8,170 nucleotides of DNA, taken from an uncultured Eubacterium sp. (GTDB lineage Bacteria > Bacillota > Clostridia > Lachnospirales > Lachnospiraceae). The stretch lies in assembly GCA_905236295.1 (NCBI GenBank), contig CAJOQF010000093.1:1-8170 (forward strand). The letters are read 5' to 3'. Each line of letters starts with the position of its first letter. Position 1 is the stretch's first letter. The notes under the pieces are model-generated. The model did not search any database. It saw only the letters and a list, made by a program, of their open reading frames with translations, and had not been told where the DNA came from. Positions 1 through 6,500 of this stretch are shown piece after piece. The position numbers were made by a program, and so were the translations under genes.

Positions 1-283
1 AAGCACCGGCAGGACGCTCTACATACTCGATGAGCCTACGACAGGACTTCATTTTGCGGATGTCCACAAGCTGGTGGAGATACTGCACAGACTTCGCGAA
101 AACGGCAATACCGTCGTGGTAATCGAGCACAATCTCGATGTGATAAAGACGGCGGACTACATTATTGATATGGGTCCGGAAGGTGGAGACGGAGGCGGAT
201 GCGTAGTGGCAACCGGTACTCCCGAGGAAGTCTCCAAGGTGGAGGAATCTTACACGGGTCAATACCTAAAAAAATATTTATGA
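1..283 (+). CDS. uvrA: UvrABC excinuclease subunit A, C-terminal end (partial, 5' end outside window)
   Basis: This is the last 93 or so codons of UvrA, the ATP-dependent damage-recognition subunit of cytoplasmic nucleotide excision repair. The reading frame is open from base 2 to the TGA at 281-283. The visible part begins in the second ABC ATPase domain, with a Walker B/D-loop segment ([12 protein letters not shown]). The switch histidine follows in [12 protein letters not shown], and then the UvrA-typical tail [15 protein letters not shown]...ATGTPEEV and TGQYLKKYL. These motifs, in this order and at the end of the protein, separate UvrA from ordinary ABC transporter ATPases. One small departure is a cysteine after the GGDGGG loop, where threonine is common. 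The gene is upstream of the others and closed off by a strong terminator, so it probably ends its own transcription unit. The start, zinc fingers and first ATPase domain lie outside the window and cannot be judged. Confidence 0.96.
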   Translation, partial: STGRTLYILDEPTTGLHFADVHKLVEILHRLRENGNTVVVIEHNLDVIKTADYIIDMGPEGGDGGGCVVATGTPEEVSKVEESYTGQYLKKYL

Positions 284-287
284 TCAT

Positions 288-314
288 GAGGGTGGAATTC
301 CACCCTCTTTTTTT
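288..314 (+). terminator. Rho-independent terminator after uvrA
   Basis: A perfect 8-bp stem, GAGGGTGG (288-295) with CCACCCTC (300-307), encloses an AATT loop and is followed by seven T residues (308-314). The hairpin starts 5 bases after the uvrA stop. It is GC-rich, has no mismatch and is directly joined to the U-tract, so it should terminate uvrA transcription efficiently. The 20 bases of the hairpin form a complete palindrome at DNA level. Confidence 0.93.
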
Positions 315-321
315 GTATAAT
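293..321 (+). promoter_or_regulatory. Probable sigma-A-type promoter for holA
   Basis: A perfect -10 hexamer TATAAT lies at 316-321, immediately behind the terminator T-run. The best -35 at a 17-bp spacing is TGGAAT (293-298), which matches TTGACA at only three positions and lies inside the terminator hairpin. The expected transcription start is about 327-330, at or just before the holA ATG. The -10 box is convincing; the weak -35 lowers confidence. Confidence 0.6.
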
Positions 322-329
322 GTCAGACG

Positions 330-1310
330 ATGGAAGCCAAATTTAGAGATATAGATAATGATATAAAAAATAACGAATATAAGCGCATCTACCTGCTTTA
401 CGGTGATGAGACCTACCTTGTAAGACAGTATAAGAATAAGCTCTTAAAGGCTCTGGTTGCCGATGGTGACGTGATGAATTTCACGGCTTACGAGGGTAAG
501 GACACAGATATCGTAGGCATAATAGATCTTGCAAACACCATGCCAATGTTTGCCGAGTATCGCGTGATCCTTATAGAGGACTCGGGCTTTTTTAAGAGAT
601 CCTGCGACGACCTTTCTGAGTTTATTAAGGAAGGCGTACCGGATTCGGCAGTCATCATTTTCTCGGAGAGTGAGGTAGACAAGAGAGGAAAGCTATACAA
701 AGCGGTAAAAGATGCCGGGATGTGTGTGGATTTTTCCACACCGGATGATGCGACTCTGTCAAAATGGGTGCTTTCACGCATAAAGAAGGAAGACATCTCC
801 ATCACACAGAGGGCGCTTCACTCCTTTCTGGAGAAATGCGGGGGAAGCATGGAGATAATCGATACAGAGCTTGAAAAGCTGATATCAAAGTGCCTGATCA
901 CCAAATCGATAGATGTGGTGGATGTGGATGAGATCGTGACCACACAGACGGAAAACCACATCTTTGAGATGATAGATGCTCTTGCGGCAGGCAACAGAAA
1001 AAAGGCATTCATGCTCTATCATGATCTGATCGAGCTTAAGGAGCCGCCGATGCGAATTCTCTTCCTGATCACCAGGCAGTTCAACATTCTTCTTATGATA
1101 AAAAAGATGGAGCTGGATCATATTGCGGTGCCGGAGATGGCAAAGAAGCTTTCGCTCCGTGATTTTGTCATCAGAAAGAACCTGAAGGTTACAGGGCGTT
1201 TCAAGGAAGAAGAGCTGACCGACTACATTAAGCGCTGTGTCGACAGTGAGTATCAGGTTAAAACCGGAGCGCTCTCAGACATGATAGCGGTTGAGATGCT
1301 GTTTGCGTAA
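330..1310 (+). CDS. holA: DNA polymerase III subunit delta (clamp-loader subunit)
   Basis: This 326-residue protein matches the HolA (delta) family, which opens the beta sliding clamp as part of the clamp-loader complex. The N-terminal signature IYLLYGDETYL is at residues 20-30. An AAA+-like core follows, with segments such as VIIFSESEVDKRGKLYKAV (no functional Walker A is expected in delta). The typical collar-domain region starts near residue 208 (ENHIFEMIDALAAGNRKKAF), followed by LKEPPMRILFLITRQFNILL. The length fits the usual range of about 320-345. The ATG at 330 is the only reasonable start: a stop (TAA, 318-320) lies just upstream in frame and no later Met precedes the conserved N-terminus. 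No Shine-Dalgarno sequence precedes it and the -10 box ends 8 bases upstream, so translation may be leaderless. The gene lies between the uvrA terminator and the plsX promoter. No terminator follows it, so read-through into plsX is possible. Confidence 0.93.
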   Translation: MEAKFRDIDNDIKNNEYKRIYLLYGDETYLVRQYKNKLLKALVADGDVMNFTAYEGKDTDIVGIIDLANTMPMFAEYRVILIEDSGFFKRSCDDLSEFIKEGVPDSAVIIFSESEVDKRGKLYKAVKDAGMCVDFSTPDDATLSKWVLSRIKKEDISITQRALHSFLEKCGGSMEIIDTELEKLISKCLITKSIDVVDVDEIVTTQTENHIFEMIDALAAGNRKKAFMLYHDLIELKEPPMRILFLITRQFNILLMIKKMELDHIAVPEMAKKLSLRDFVIRKNLKVTGRFKEEELTDYIKRCVDSEYQVKTGALSDMIAVEMLFA

Positions 1311-1318
1311 AGACGTGG

Positions 1319-1347
1319 TTGACTAAAGAAATGCATTGTAGTAGTAT
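1319..1347 (+). promoter_or_regulatory. Sigma-A-type promoter for plsX-acpP
   Basis: The -35 box is TTGACT (1319-1324, 5 of 6 to consensus) and the -10 is TAGTAT (1342-1347, 4 of 6), separated by exactly 17 bp. It starts 9 bases after the holA stop. The predicted transcript start near 1354 gives a leader of about 60 nt before the plsX ATG. It also places the in-frame GTG at 1351 at or before the transcript start, which argues against that codon as the start of plsX. Confidence 0.72.
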
Positions 1348-1355
1348 CTTGTGTT

Positions 1356-1377
1356 AGGGAAATATAGACAATTCCCT
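1356..1377 (+). other. Small stem-loop at the 5' end of the plsX leader
   Basis: AGGGAA (1356-1361) and TTCCCT (1372-1377) can form a 6-bp stem with a 10-base loop at the very start of the predicted plsX transcript. There is no U-tract, so it is not a terminator. It could stabilise the 5' end or be part of a binding site, but no function is shown by the sequence. Confidence 0.4.
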
Positions 1378-1399
1378 GATTTGTGTATTAACAGGCACG

Positions 1400-1405
1400 A
1401 AGGAG
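1400..1405 (+). promoter_or_regulatory. Ribosome binding site that fixes the plsX start
   Basis: AAGGAG at 1400-1405 lies 8 bases before the ATG at 1414. This is near-ideal spacing and identifies 1414 as the start rather than the longer in-frame GTG at 1351, which has no comparable site. Confidence 0.88.
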
Positions 1406-1413
1406 TTATTTAT

Positions 1414-2439
1414 ATGCATGACAAGATAAACATAGCCGTTGATGCGATGGGCGGAGACAACGCCCCGAAAGAGATCATAAAAGGCTGTGTGGCTGCACTT
1501 ATAGAAAATGCTGACATTAACCTTTTGATCACCGGTGATAAGGAAAAGATCGAGGCAGAGCTGTCTGCCTATTCCTACCCACAGGATCGTGTACAGATTA
1601 TACCGACGACCGAAGTTATCGAGACTGCGGAACCGCCGGTAAATGCTATAAAGAAAAAGAAGGACTCATCCCTTGTTGTCGGTATGAAGCTCGTTAAAGA
1701 AAACAAGGCAGATGCGTTTGTATCGGCAGGAAGCACCGGAGCCATACTGGCAGGTGGACAGGCATTTGTTGGCAGGATAAAGGGTATAAAGAGAGCGCCG
1801 CTTGCGCCGCTTATACCTACCGCAAAAGGGGTTTCGCTCCTTATCGACTGCGGTGCCAATGTGGATGCCAGACCGGATCATCTTGTGCAGTTTGCCAAGA
1901 TTGGATCCATTTATATGGAAAATGTTATAGGTATCAAGAATCCGAGAGTTGCCATAGTAAATATAGGCGCCGAGGAGGAGAAGGGCAATGCCCTTACAAA
2001 AGAGACCTATCCGCTTTTGAAAGAGTGTGATGATATCAATTTCATCGGAAACATCGAGGCGAGGGATATCCCTTCGGGTGGAGCTGATGTTATCGTGTGT
2101 GAGGCTTTCACCGGAAATGTTATCCTCAAGCTCTATGAGGGTGTGGCGACCACACTTATCGGAGTTATCAAGGAAGGATTGCTCTCCACCACGAGAAGCA
2201 AGATCGGTGCGGGACTCGCAAAACCGGCACTCAAGGAGACACTCAAAAAATTCGACGCATCCACATACGGAGGAGCGCCGCTTTTGGGTCTTACGGGACT
2301 GGTGGTAAAGACACATGGAAGTGCCACCGAAAAGGAAGTAAAGACCAGTATTTTACAGTGCGTTACATTTAAAAAGCAGAATATAAATGAAAAAATATTA
2401 GAGAGTATAACAAAAGAAAGTGATCAGGGAGGAGCCTAA
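1414..2439 (+). CDS. plsX: Phosphate acyltransferase PlsX (acyl-ACP:phosphate transacylase)
   Basis: PlsX is a peripheral membrane enzyme that converts acyl-ACP and phosphate to acyl-phosphate and free ACP. Acyl-phosphate is the acyl donor for PlsY in phosphatidic acid synthesis. From the ATG at 1414 the protein has 341 residues, normal for the family. Family motifs are seen in order: IAVDAMGGDNAP at residues 7-18, AGSTGAILAGG around 105-115, LIDCGANVDARPDH around 143-156, ADVIVCEAFTGNVILK around 224-239, and LLGLTGLVVKTHGSA at 290-304. A 21-codon extension to GTG 1351 is possible in frame, but it is not conserved-looking, lacks a ribosome site and would overlap the predicted transcript start. 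acpP follows after 3 bases and its ribosome site lies inside the plsX 3' end, so the two are co-transcribed and probably translationally coupled. This makes sense because ACP carries the PlsX substrate. Neither rpmF nor a DUF177 gene lies upstream, although these commonly precede plsX. Confidence 0.96.
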   Translation: MHDKINIAVDAMGGDNAPKEIIKGCVAALIENADINLLITGDKEKIEAELSAYSYPQDRVQIIPTTEVIETAEPPVNAIKKKKDSSLVVGMKLVKENKADAFVSAGSTGAILAGGQAFVGRIKGIKRAPLAPLIPTAKGVSLLIDCGANVDARPDHLVQFAKIGSIYMENVIGIKNPRVAIVNIGAEEEKGNALTKETYPLLKECDDINFIGNIEARDIPSGGADVIVCEAFTGNVILKLYEGVATTLIGVIKEGLLSTTRSKIGAGLAKPALKETLKKFDASTYGGAPLLGLTGLVVKTHGSATEKEVKTSILQCVTFKKQNINEKILESITKESDQGGA

Positions 2440-2442
2440 AAT

Positions 2443-2676
2443 ATGGAACTTGAAAAGTTAAAGGAAATTATAGTAGATGTAATGAATGTGGATTCAAATG
2501 AGATAACGCTTGAGACTACATTTGCCGATGATCTCGGAGCAGATTCCATCGATCTTTTCCAGATCGTTATGGGTCTTGAGGAGGCGTTTGATCTTGAGTT
2601 TCCGAGCGAGGAGGCAGAGAATATTCAGACTGTTGCCGATGCGGTGGAGCTTATCAAAAAGCTCAAGGAAGCGTAA
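2443..2676 (+). CDS. acpP: Acyl carrier protein
   Basis: This 77-residue, strongly acidic protein has the four-helix ACP pattern. The phosphopantetheine attachment site is Ser35 in DLGADSIDLFQIVMGLEEAF, followed by the typical FPSEEAENIQTVADAVELI region. After transfer of 4'-phosphopantetheine by AcpS, it would carry acyl chains in the cytoplasm for fatty acid and phospholipid synthesis. The usual DSL triad is DSI here, and the position matching E. coli Glu41 is Gln40. Both are conservative changes that should not abolish function. The ribosome site AGGGAGGAG (2426-2434) overlaps the end of plsX and is 8 bases from the ATG. The direct plsX-acpP pairing, without fabD or fabG between, suggests this ACP mainly serves acyl transfer to PlsX. 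A second ACP elsewhere for chain elongation is possible but cannot be seen from this window. Confidence 0.95.
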   Translation: MELEKLKEIIVDVMNVDSNEITLETTFADDLGADSIDLFQIVMGLEEAFDLEFPSEEAENIQTVADAVELIKKLKEA

Positions 2677-2716
2677 AAAGGGATCAAAATATAATTTTGG
2701 ATCGGATTATCAGATT

Positions 2717-2757
2717 GCCTGCAGGCGTGATGTGACGCCCGCAGGTTTCTTCCTTTT
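2717..2757 (+). terminator. Probable partial terminator or attenuator between acpP and rnc
   Basis: A hairpin is formed by CCTGC (2718-2722) with GCAGG (2741-2745) and GGCGT (2724-2728) with ACGCC (2735-2739). The two stems are separated by a single A-C mismatch and closed by the loop GATGTG. It is followed by TTTCTTCC and then five T residues. The stem is strong, but the U-tract is interrupted by cytosines, so termination is probably incomplete. That would lower expression of rnc-smc-ftsY relative to plsX-acpP. I see no convincing promoter of rnc's own in this gap, so full termination would leave rnc without an obvious promoter. Confidence 0.55.
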
Positions 2758-2789
2758 TAGGAAATACTCTTGGGAGGCATAGATCACAG

Positions 2790-3494
2790 ATGGCAGATTA
2801 TAAGGATCTTGAAAAGACCATAGGATATGTTTTTAAAGACAGAAATCTTATAATAACAGCTCTGACTCACAGCTCTTATGCGTATGAGGTCATGGCACAT
2901 TCAAAAACCGACAAAAAGCATAAATTTAACGAGCGACTCGAATTTTTGGGAGATGCGGTGCTTGAGCTTACAAGCAGCGAGTTCCTGTTTGGGGAGTATC
3001 CGGACTACCCGGAAGGAAAGCTTACCACCCTGAGGGCAAGCCTTGTCTGCGAGCCCACGCTTGCACAGGCTGCGAGGGAGATAAAGCTCGGCGATTATCT
3101 CCTCCTTTCAAAGGGCGAGGATCACACCGGAGGCAGACGCAGAAATTCAATCCTTTCCGATGCTTTTGAGGCACTTATAGGCGCGATATATCTTGACGGA
3201 GGCATTGAAAAGGCGAGAGAGTTTGTCTCAAAATTTGTGTTAAATGATATAGAGAACAAGCATCTGTTCTATGATGCAAAGACCATACTGCAGGAGTATC
3301 TCCAGGCAAACGATATGGATAACGTCCGATATGAGATTGCAAAGGAGGAAGGTCCGGCTCACGACAAGACCTATACGATGTACGCTTACGTCGGTGAGAC
3401 GAAGGTTGGAGAGGGCACAGGACAGACGAAGAAATCTGCACAGCAGGAGGCGGCTTACAGGGCGCTCAATTATTACGGAGTAAAAAAGGCTTAA
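2790..3494 (+). CDS. rnc: Ribonuclease III
   Basis: RNase III cleaves double-stranded RNA, including rRNA precursors, as a magnesium-dependent homodimer. The 234-residue protein has the two expected parts. The catalytic domain carries the signature FNERLEFLGDAVLEL at residues 46-60, with acidic residues E48, E51 and D55, and a second acidic pair D124/E127 in SDAFEALIGAIYLDGG. A C-terminal double-stranded RNA-binding domain spans about 161-231 (ILQEYLQ...YTMYAYVGETKVGEGTGQTKKSAQQEAAYRAL). No catalytic residue is missing. The ATG at 2790 is the only start near the conserved N-terminus. Its best ribosome site, GGGAGG (2772-2777), is 12 bases away, longer than for the other genes here, so translation may be modest. 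The preceding gap holds a hairpin and a pyrimidine tract that could pair with this ribosome site. smc begins 9 bases after the stop, which puts the two in one operon as in B. subtilis rncS-smc-ftsY. Confidence 0.96.
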   Translation: MADYKDLEKTIGYVFKDRNLIITALTHSSYAYEVMAHSKTDKKHKFNERLEFLGDAVLELTSSEFLFGEYPDYPEGKLTTLRASLVCEPTLAQAAREIKLGDYLLLSKGEDHTGGRRRNSILSDAFEALIGAIYLDGGIEKAREFVSKFVLNDIENKHLFYDAKTILQEYLQANDMDNVRYEIAKEEGPAHDKTYTMYAYVGETKVGEGTGQTKKSAQQEAAYRALNYYGVKKA

Positions 3495-3503
3495 GGAGAA
3501 TAT

Positions 3504-6500
3504 ATGTATCTTAAGAGCATAGAAGTTCACGGATTTAAATCATTTGCAAATAAAATACTGTTTGATTTTAACGACGGTATCACTGGAATAGTCGGACCGA
3601 ACGGTTCGGGAAAATCAAACGTTGCCGATGCAGTGCGCTGGGTGTTGGGAGAACAGCGCGCAAAACAGCTTCGTGGCACAAATATGCAGGATGTCATCTT
3701 TGCGGGTACCCAGAGCAGAAAACCGCTCAGCTATGCTTACGTATCAATAACCTTAAACAATGAGGATCACAAGCTTGCTGTCGATTATGATGAAGTCACG
3801 GTTTCAAGGCGTGTGTACCGCTCGGGCGAGAGTGAGTATCTCATCAACGGAACTCCTTGCAGATTGAAGGATGTAAATGAGCTTTTCTATGACACCGGAA
3901 TCGGAAAAGAGGGCTATTCTATTATCGGTCAGGGTCAGATTGACAAGATACTCAGCGGTAAGCCCGAGGACAGACGAGAGCTGTTTGATGAGGCAGCAGG
4001 TATTGTCAAATATAAGAGAAGAAAAAATATCTCCATAAAAAAACTCGAGGATGCCAGAGACAATCTTGCCAGAGTAAACGACATCCTCGCAGAGCAGGAG
4101 AGGCAGCTCGGACCTCTCGAGGCACAGGAGAAAAAGGCAAGAGAATATTTAAAAAAGAAAGATGAACTTAAGAAGCTTGATGTAAATATGTTCCTCTTAG
4201 AGCTTGATTCCATAGACAGAGAGCTTGAGAAGGTAACAAAGGACGAGCAGATCGCAAAAGATGACTATGAAAAGACCAACGAAGAGTCGGAGAATATCAA
4301 GCGGACTTATGCGCAGATAGAGGATGCGATATCCGGACTCGACACAGCCATAAGCGAGGCGAAGGAGTCCATCCAGGCATCAAAGATCAAGCGAGAGAGG
4401 CTTGAGAGTGATGTAAACCTCATTGCGGAGCAGATCAAATCACTTGTAAGCAATGAGGAGGATTTCAAAGGTCGATTAAAACTCCTGGACGAGAGGATCG
4501 AGGAGAAAAAGGCAGATCTTGCCAAAGCGAATGCGAAAAAAGAGGAGATCGACGGTGAGGCGGAGTCGGTAAAGAAGGCTGAAAGTCTCGCAGGCGAGCG
4601 CCTTAAGAAAGTGCAGGATGATATTACCCGATACACGGATACCATTGAGGAGGGCAAAGCACAGATCATAGACCTTCTCGAGGCAAATGCCACAGTAAAG
4701 GCGCGTATCGGACATCTCGATACGATGAAGCAGCAGCTCGAGATCCGAAGGACAAAGCTTCAGAGCAGACTCATCGCAAGACAGAACGAGGATGAGAGCA
4801 TTCGCAAGGACTTCGAAAAGCTTGAGAGCGAGTATGAGAATAAAAAGCGCGAGATGGCCTCTCTTCACGAGAAAAAGCGTGAGATAGAGGAGACAAGAAA
4901 TACACAGCGTCAGAAATTACAGCAGCTCGATGCCGAGAACGCAAAGAACAAAGAAGTCCTTATGTCCAAGCGTGCCAGACTTGAGTCGCTTAAGAATATT
5001 GCGGAGCGATATGAGGGATATGGTTCAAGTATCCGCCGTGTCATGGAAAAGAAGGACGAGATATCCGGAATACACGGAGTTATCGCCGACCTTATAAAGG
5101 TGGACGGCAGATACGAGACGGCTATAGAGACTGCGCTCGGCGGAAATATTCAAAATATCGTGACCGAGGATGAGGAGACTGCGAAAAAACTTGTAGGTTT
5201 CCTGAAGAAGAACAAATTCGGAAGGGCAACCTTCCTCCCACTTACCAGTGTAGGTAAGAATGTGGATGCCAAGGCGGAAAAAGCCCTCGGCGAAGATGGA
5301 GTAATAGGTCTTGCAAACACACTGGTTGAGGCGGATGAGCGCTATGACGGTGTTATGAGATACCTGCTCGGAAGAGTGGTTGTTTCTGAGAATATCGACA
5401 AGGCGATAGCCCTTGCAAGAAAGTTTAACTACTCACTCCACATAGTAACCGTTGACGGAGAATACTTAAGTCCCGGCGGTTCCATATCCGGTGGCGCGTT
5501 TAAGCGGGACTCCAACCTTCTTTCTAGAAACCGTCAGATAACCGAGCTCGAGGAAGCGATAGCAAAGCTTGAGAGCGAGAAGAAGAAAACCGACAATGAG
5601 ATAGAAAATCTCCGCACGGCAAGGGATCTGTTAAAGGATGATCTGGCTCTTGCGGATGAAAAGCTTCACACCGAGGCCATCAACTTAAATACCTTGAAGA
5701 TCAACAGGGATGCAGCCAAGGAGAAGATTGAGGGAGCGGACGCTGAATTTGAGGCAATAAAGAAGGAAAATTCTGATATTCTCGCCGAGATGTCCAAGAT
5801 TGCCAAGGATGTTCAAAGGATCCATGACGATGAGGACAACAACAAAAAGCGTCAGGACGATATCGCTGTTTCAAACAAAGAGCTCACGAAGAAGGTGGAC
5901 GATCTTGCCGCTGAGGAGGAGAAGATATCCGAGGAGATATCAAAGATCAGGCTTGAGCTGGCAGGTTTTGATCACAAGAAAGCGTTTGAGGATGAAAATG
6001 TTCACCGTATAAAAGGAGAACTGGAGCAGCTTGAAAATGATAAGGCAAGGATCATCTCTGCAAGGGAAGGTTCGGGCAAGAACATCGAGGAAAAGGAAAA
6101 GCGCACAGCCGAGATCAGACAGGAGATCGAGAGGACGGATTCGCTTATAAAAGAACTCGATGAAAAGCTTAAGCGCGATACCGAGTCACGACAGGAAATG
6201 GCTGCTGGCCATAAGGATTTCTTTAATAAGAGGGATGAGATCTCAAATAAGCTCGTCGCCCTGGACAAGGAGATATTCAGACTCTCGGACAGAAGCACCC
6301 GCTTAAACGAGAGAAGAGAGTACCAGATAAACTATATGTGGGAAGAGTATGAGCTCACTACACATACAGCCGAAAAACTAAAGGATGAGAGCGTTACAAA
6401 CCTTGCAAAGATCAAGCAGGACATATCCGGCCTCAAGGAGGAGATCAGAGCACTCGGACCGGTAAACGTCAATGCGATCGAGGACTTCAAGGAGCTCAAT

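Noticed and set aside
1666..2316. A 216-codon open frame on the minus strand opposite plsX
   Set aside because: It lies fully antisense to the well-conserved plsX, has no recognisable motif or promoter context, and is rich in Cys, Arg and Ser as expected from reading a coding strand backwards.
2690..2695. TATAAT in the acpP-rnc gap as a promoter for rnc
   Set aside because: The hexamer is perfect, but the bases 16-18 bp upstream (around 2666-2673) bear no resemblance to a -35 box and no TGn precedes it. The site also sits in a short A/T inverted repeat that explains its composition.
2510..2782. A 90-codon plus-strand frame overlapping acpP and running toward rnc
   Set aside because: It is out of frame with the clearly conserved acpP, starts without its own ribosome site, and its Arg/Ser-rich translation resembles nothing recognisable.
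3482..3488. In-frame slippery heptamer A AAA AAG seven codons' width before the end of rnc coding context, as a -1 frameshift site
   Set aside because: Shifting would add only about eight codons before a stop, there is no stimulatory hairpin or upstream ribosome-like element, and similar A-rich heptamers occur elsewhere in Lys-rich smc by codon choice.
4307..4868. Overlapping minus-strand open frames opposite the smc coiled coil
   Set aside because: The GAG/AAG/CTC-rich codons of a Lys/Glu coiled coil leave few stops on the opposite strand. The predicted peptides are Ser/Leu/Phe-rich and low in complexity, typical of shadows.
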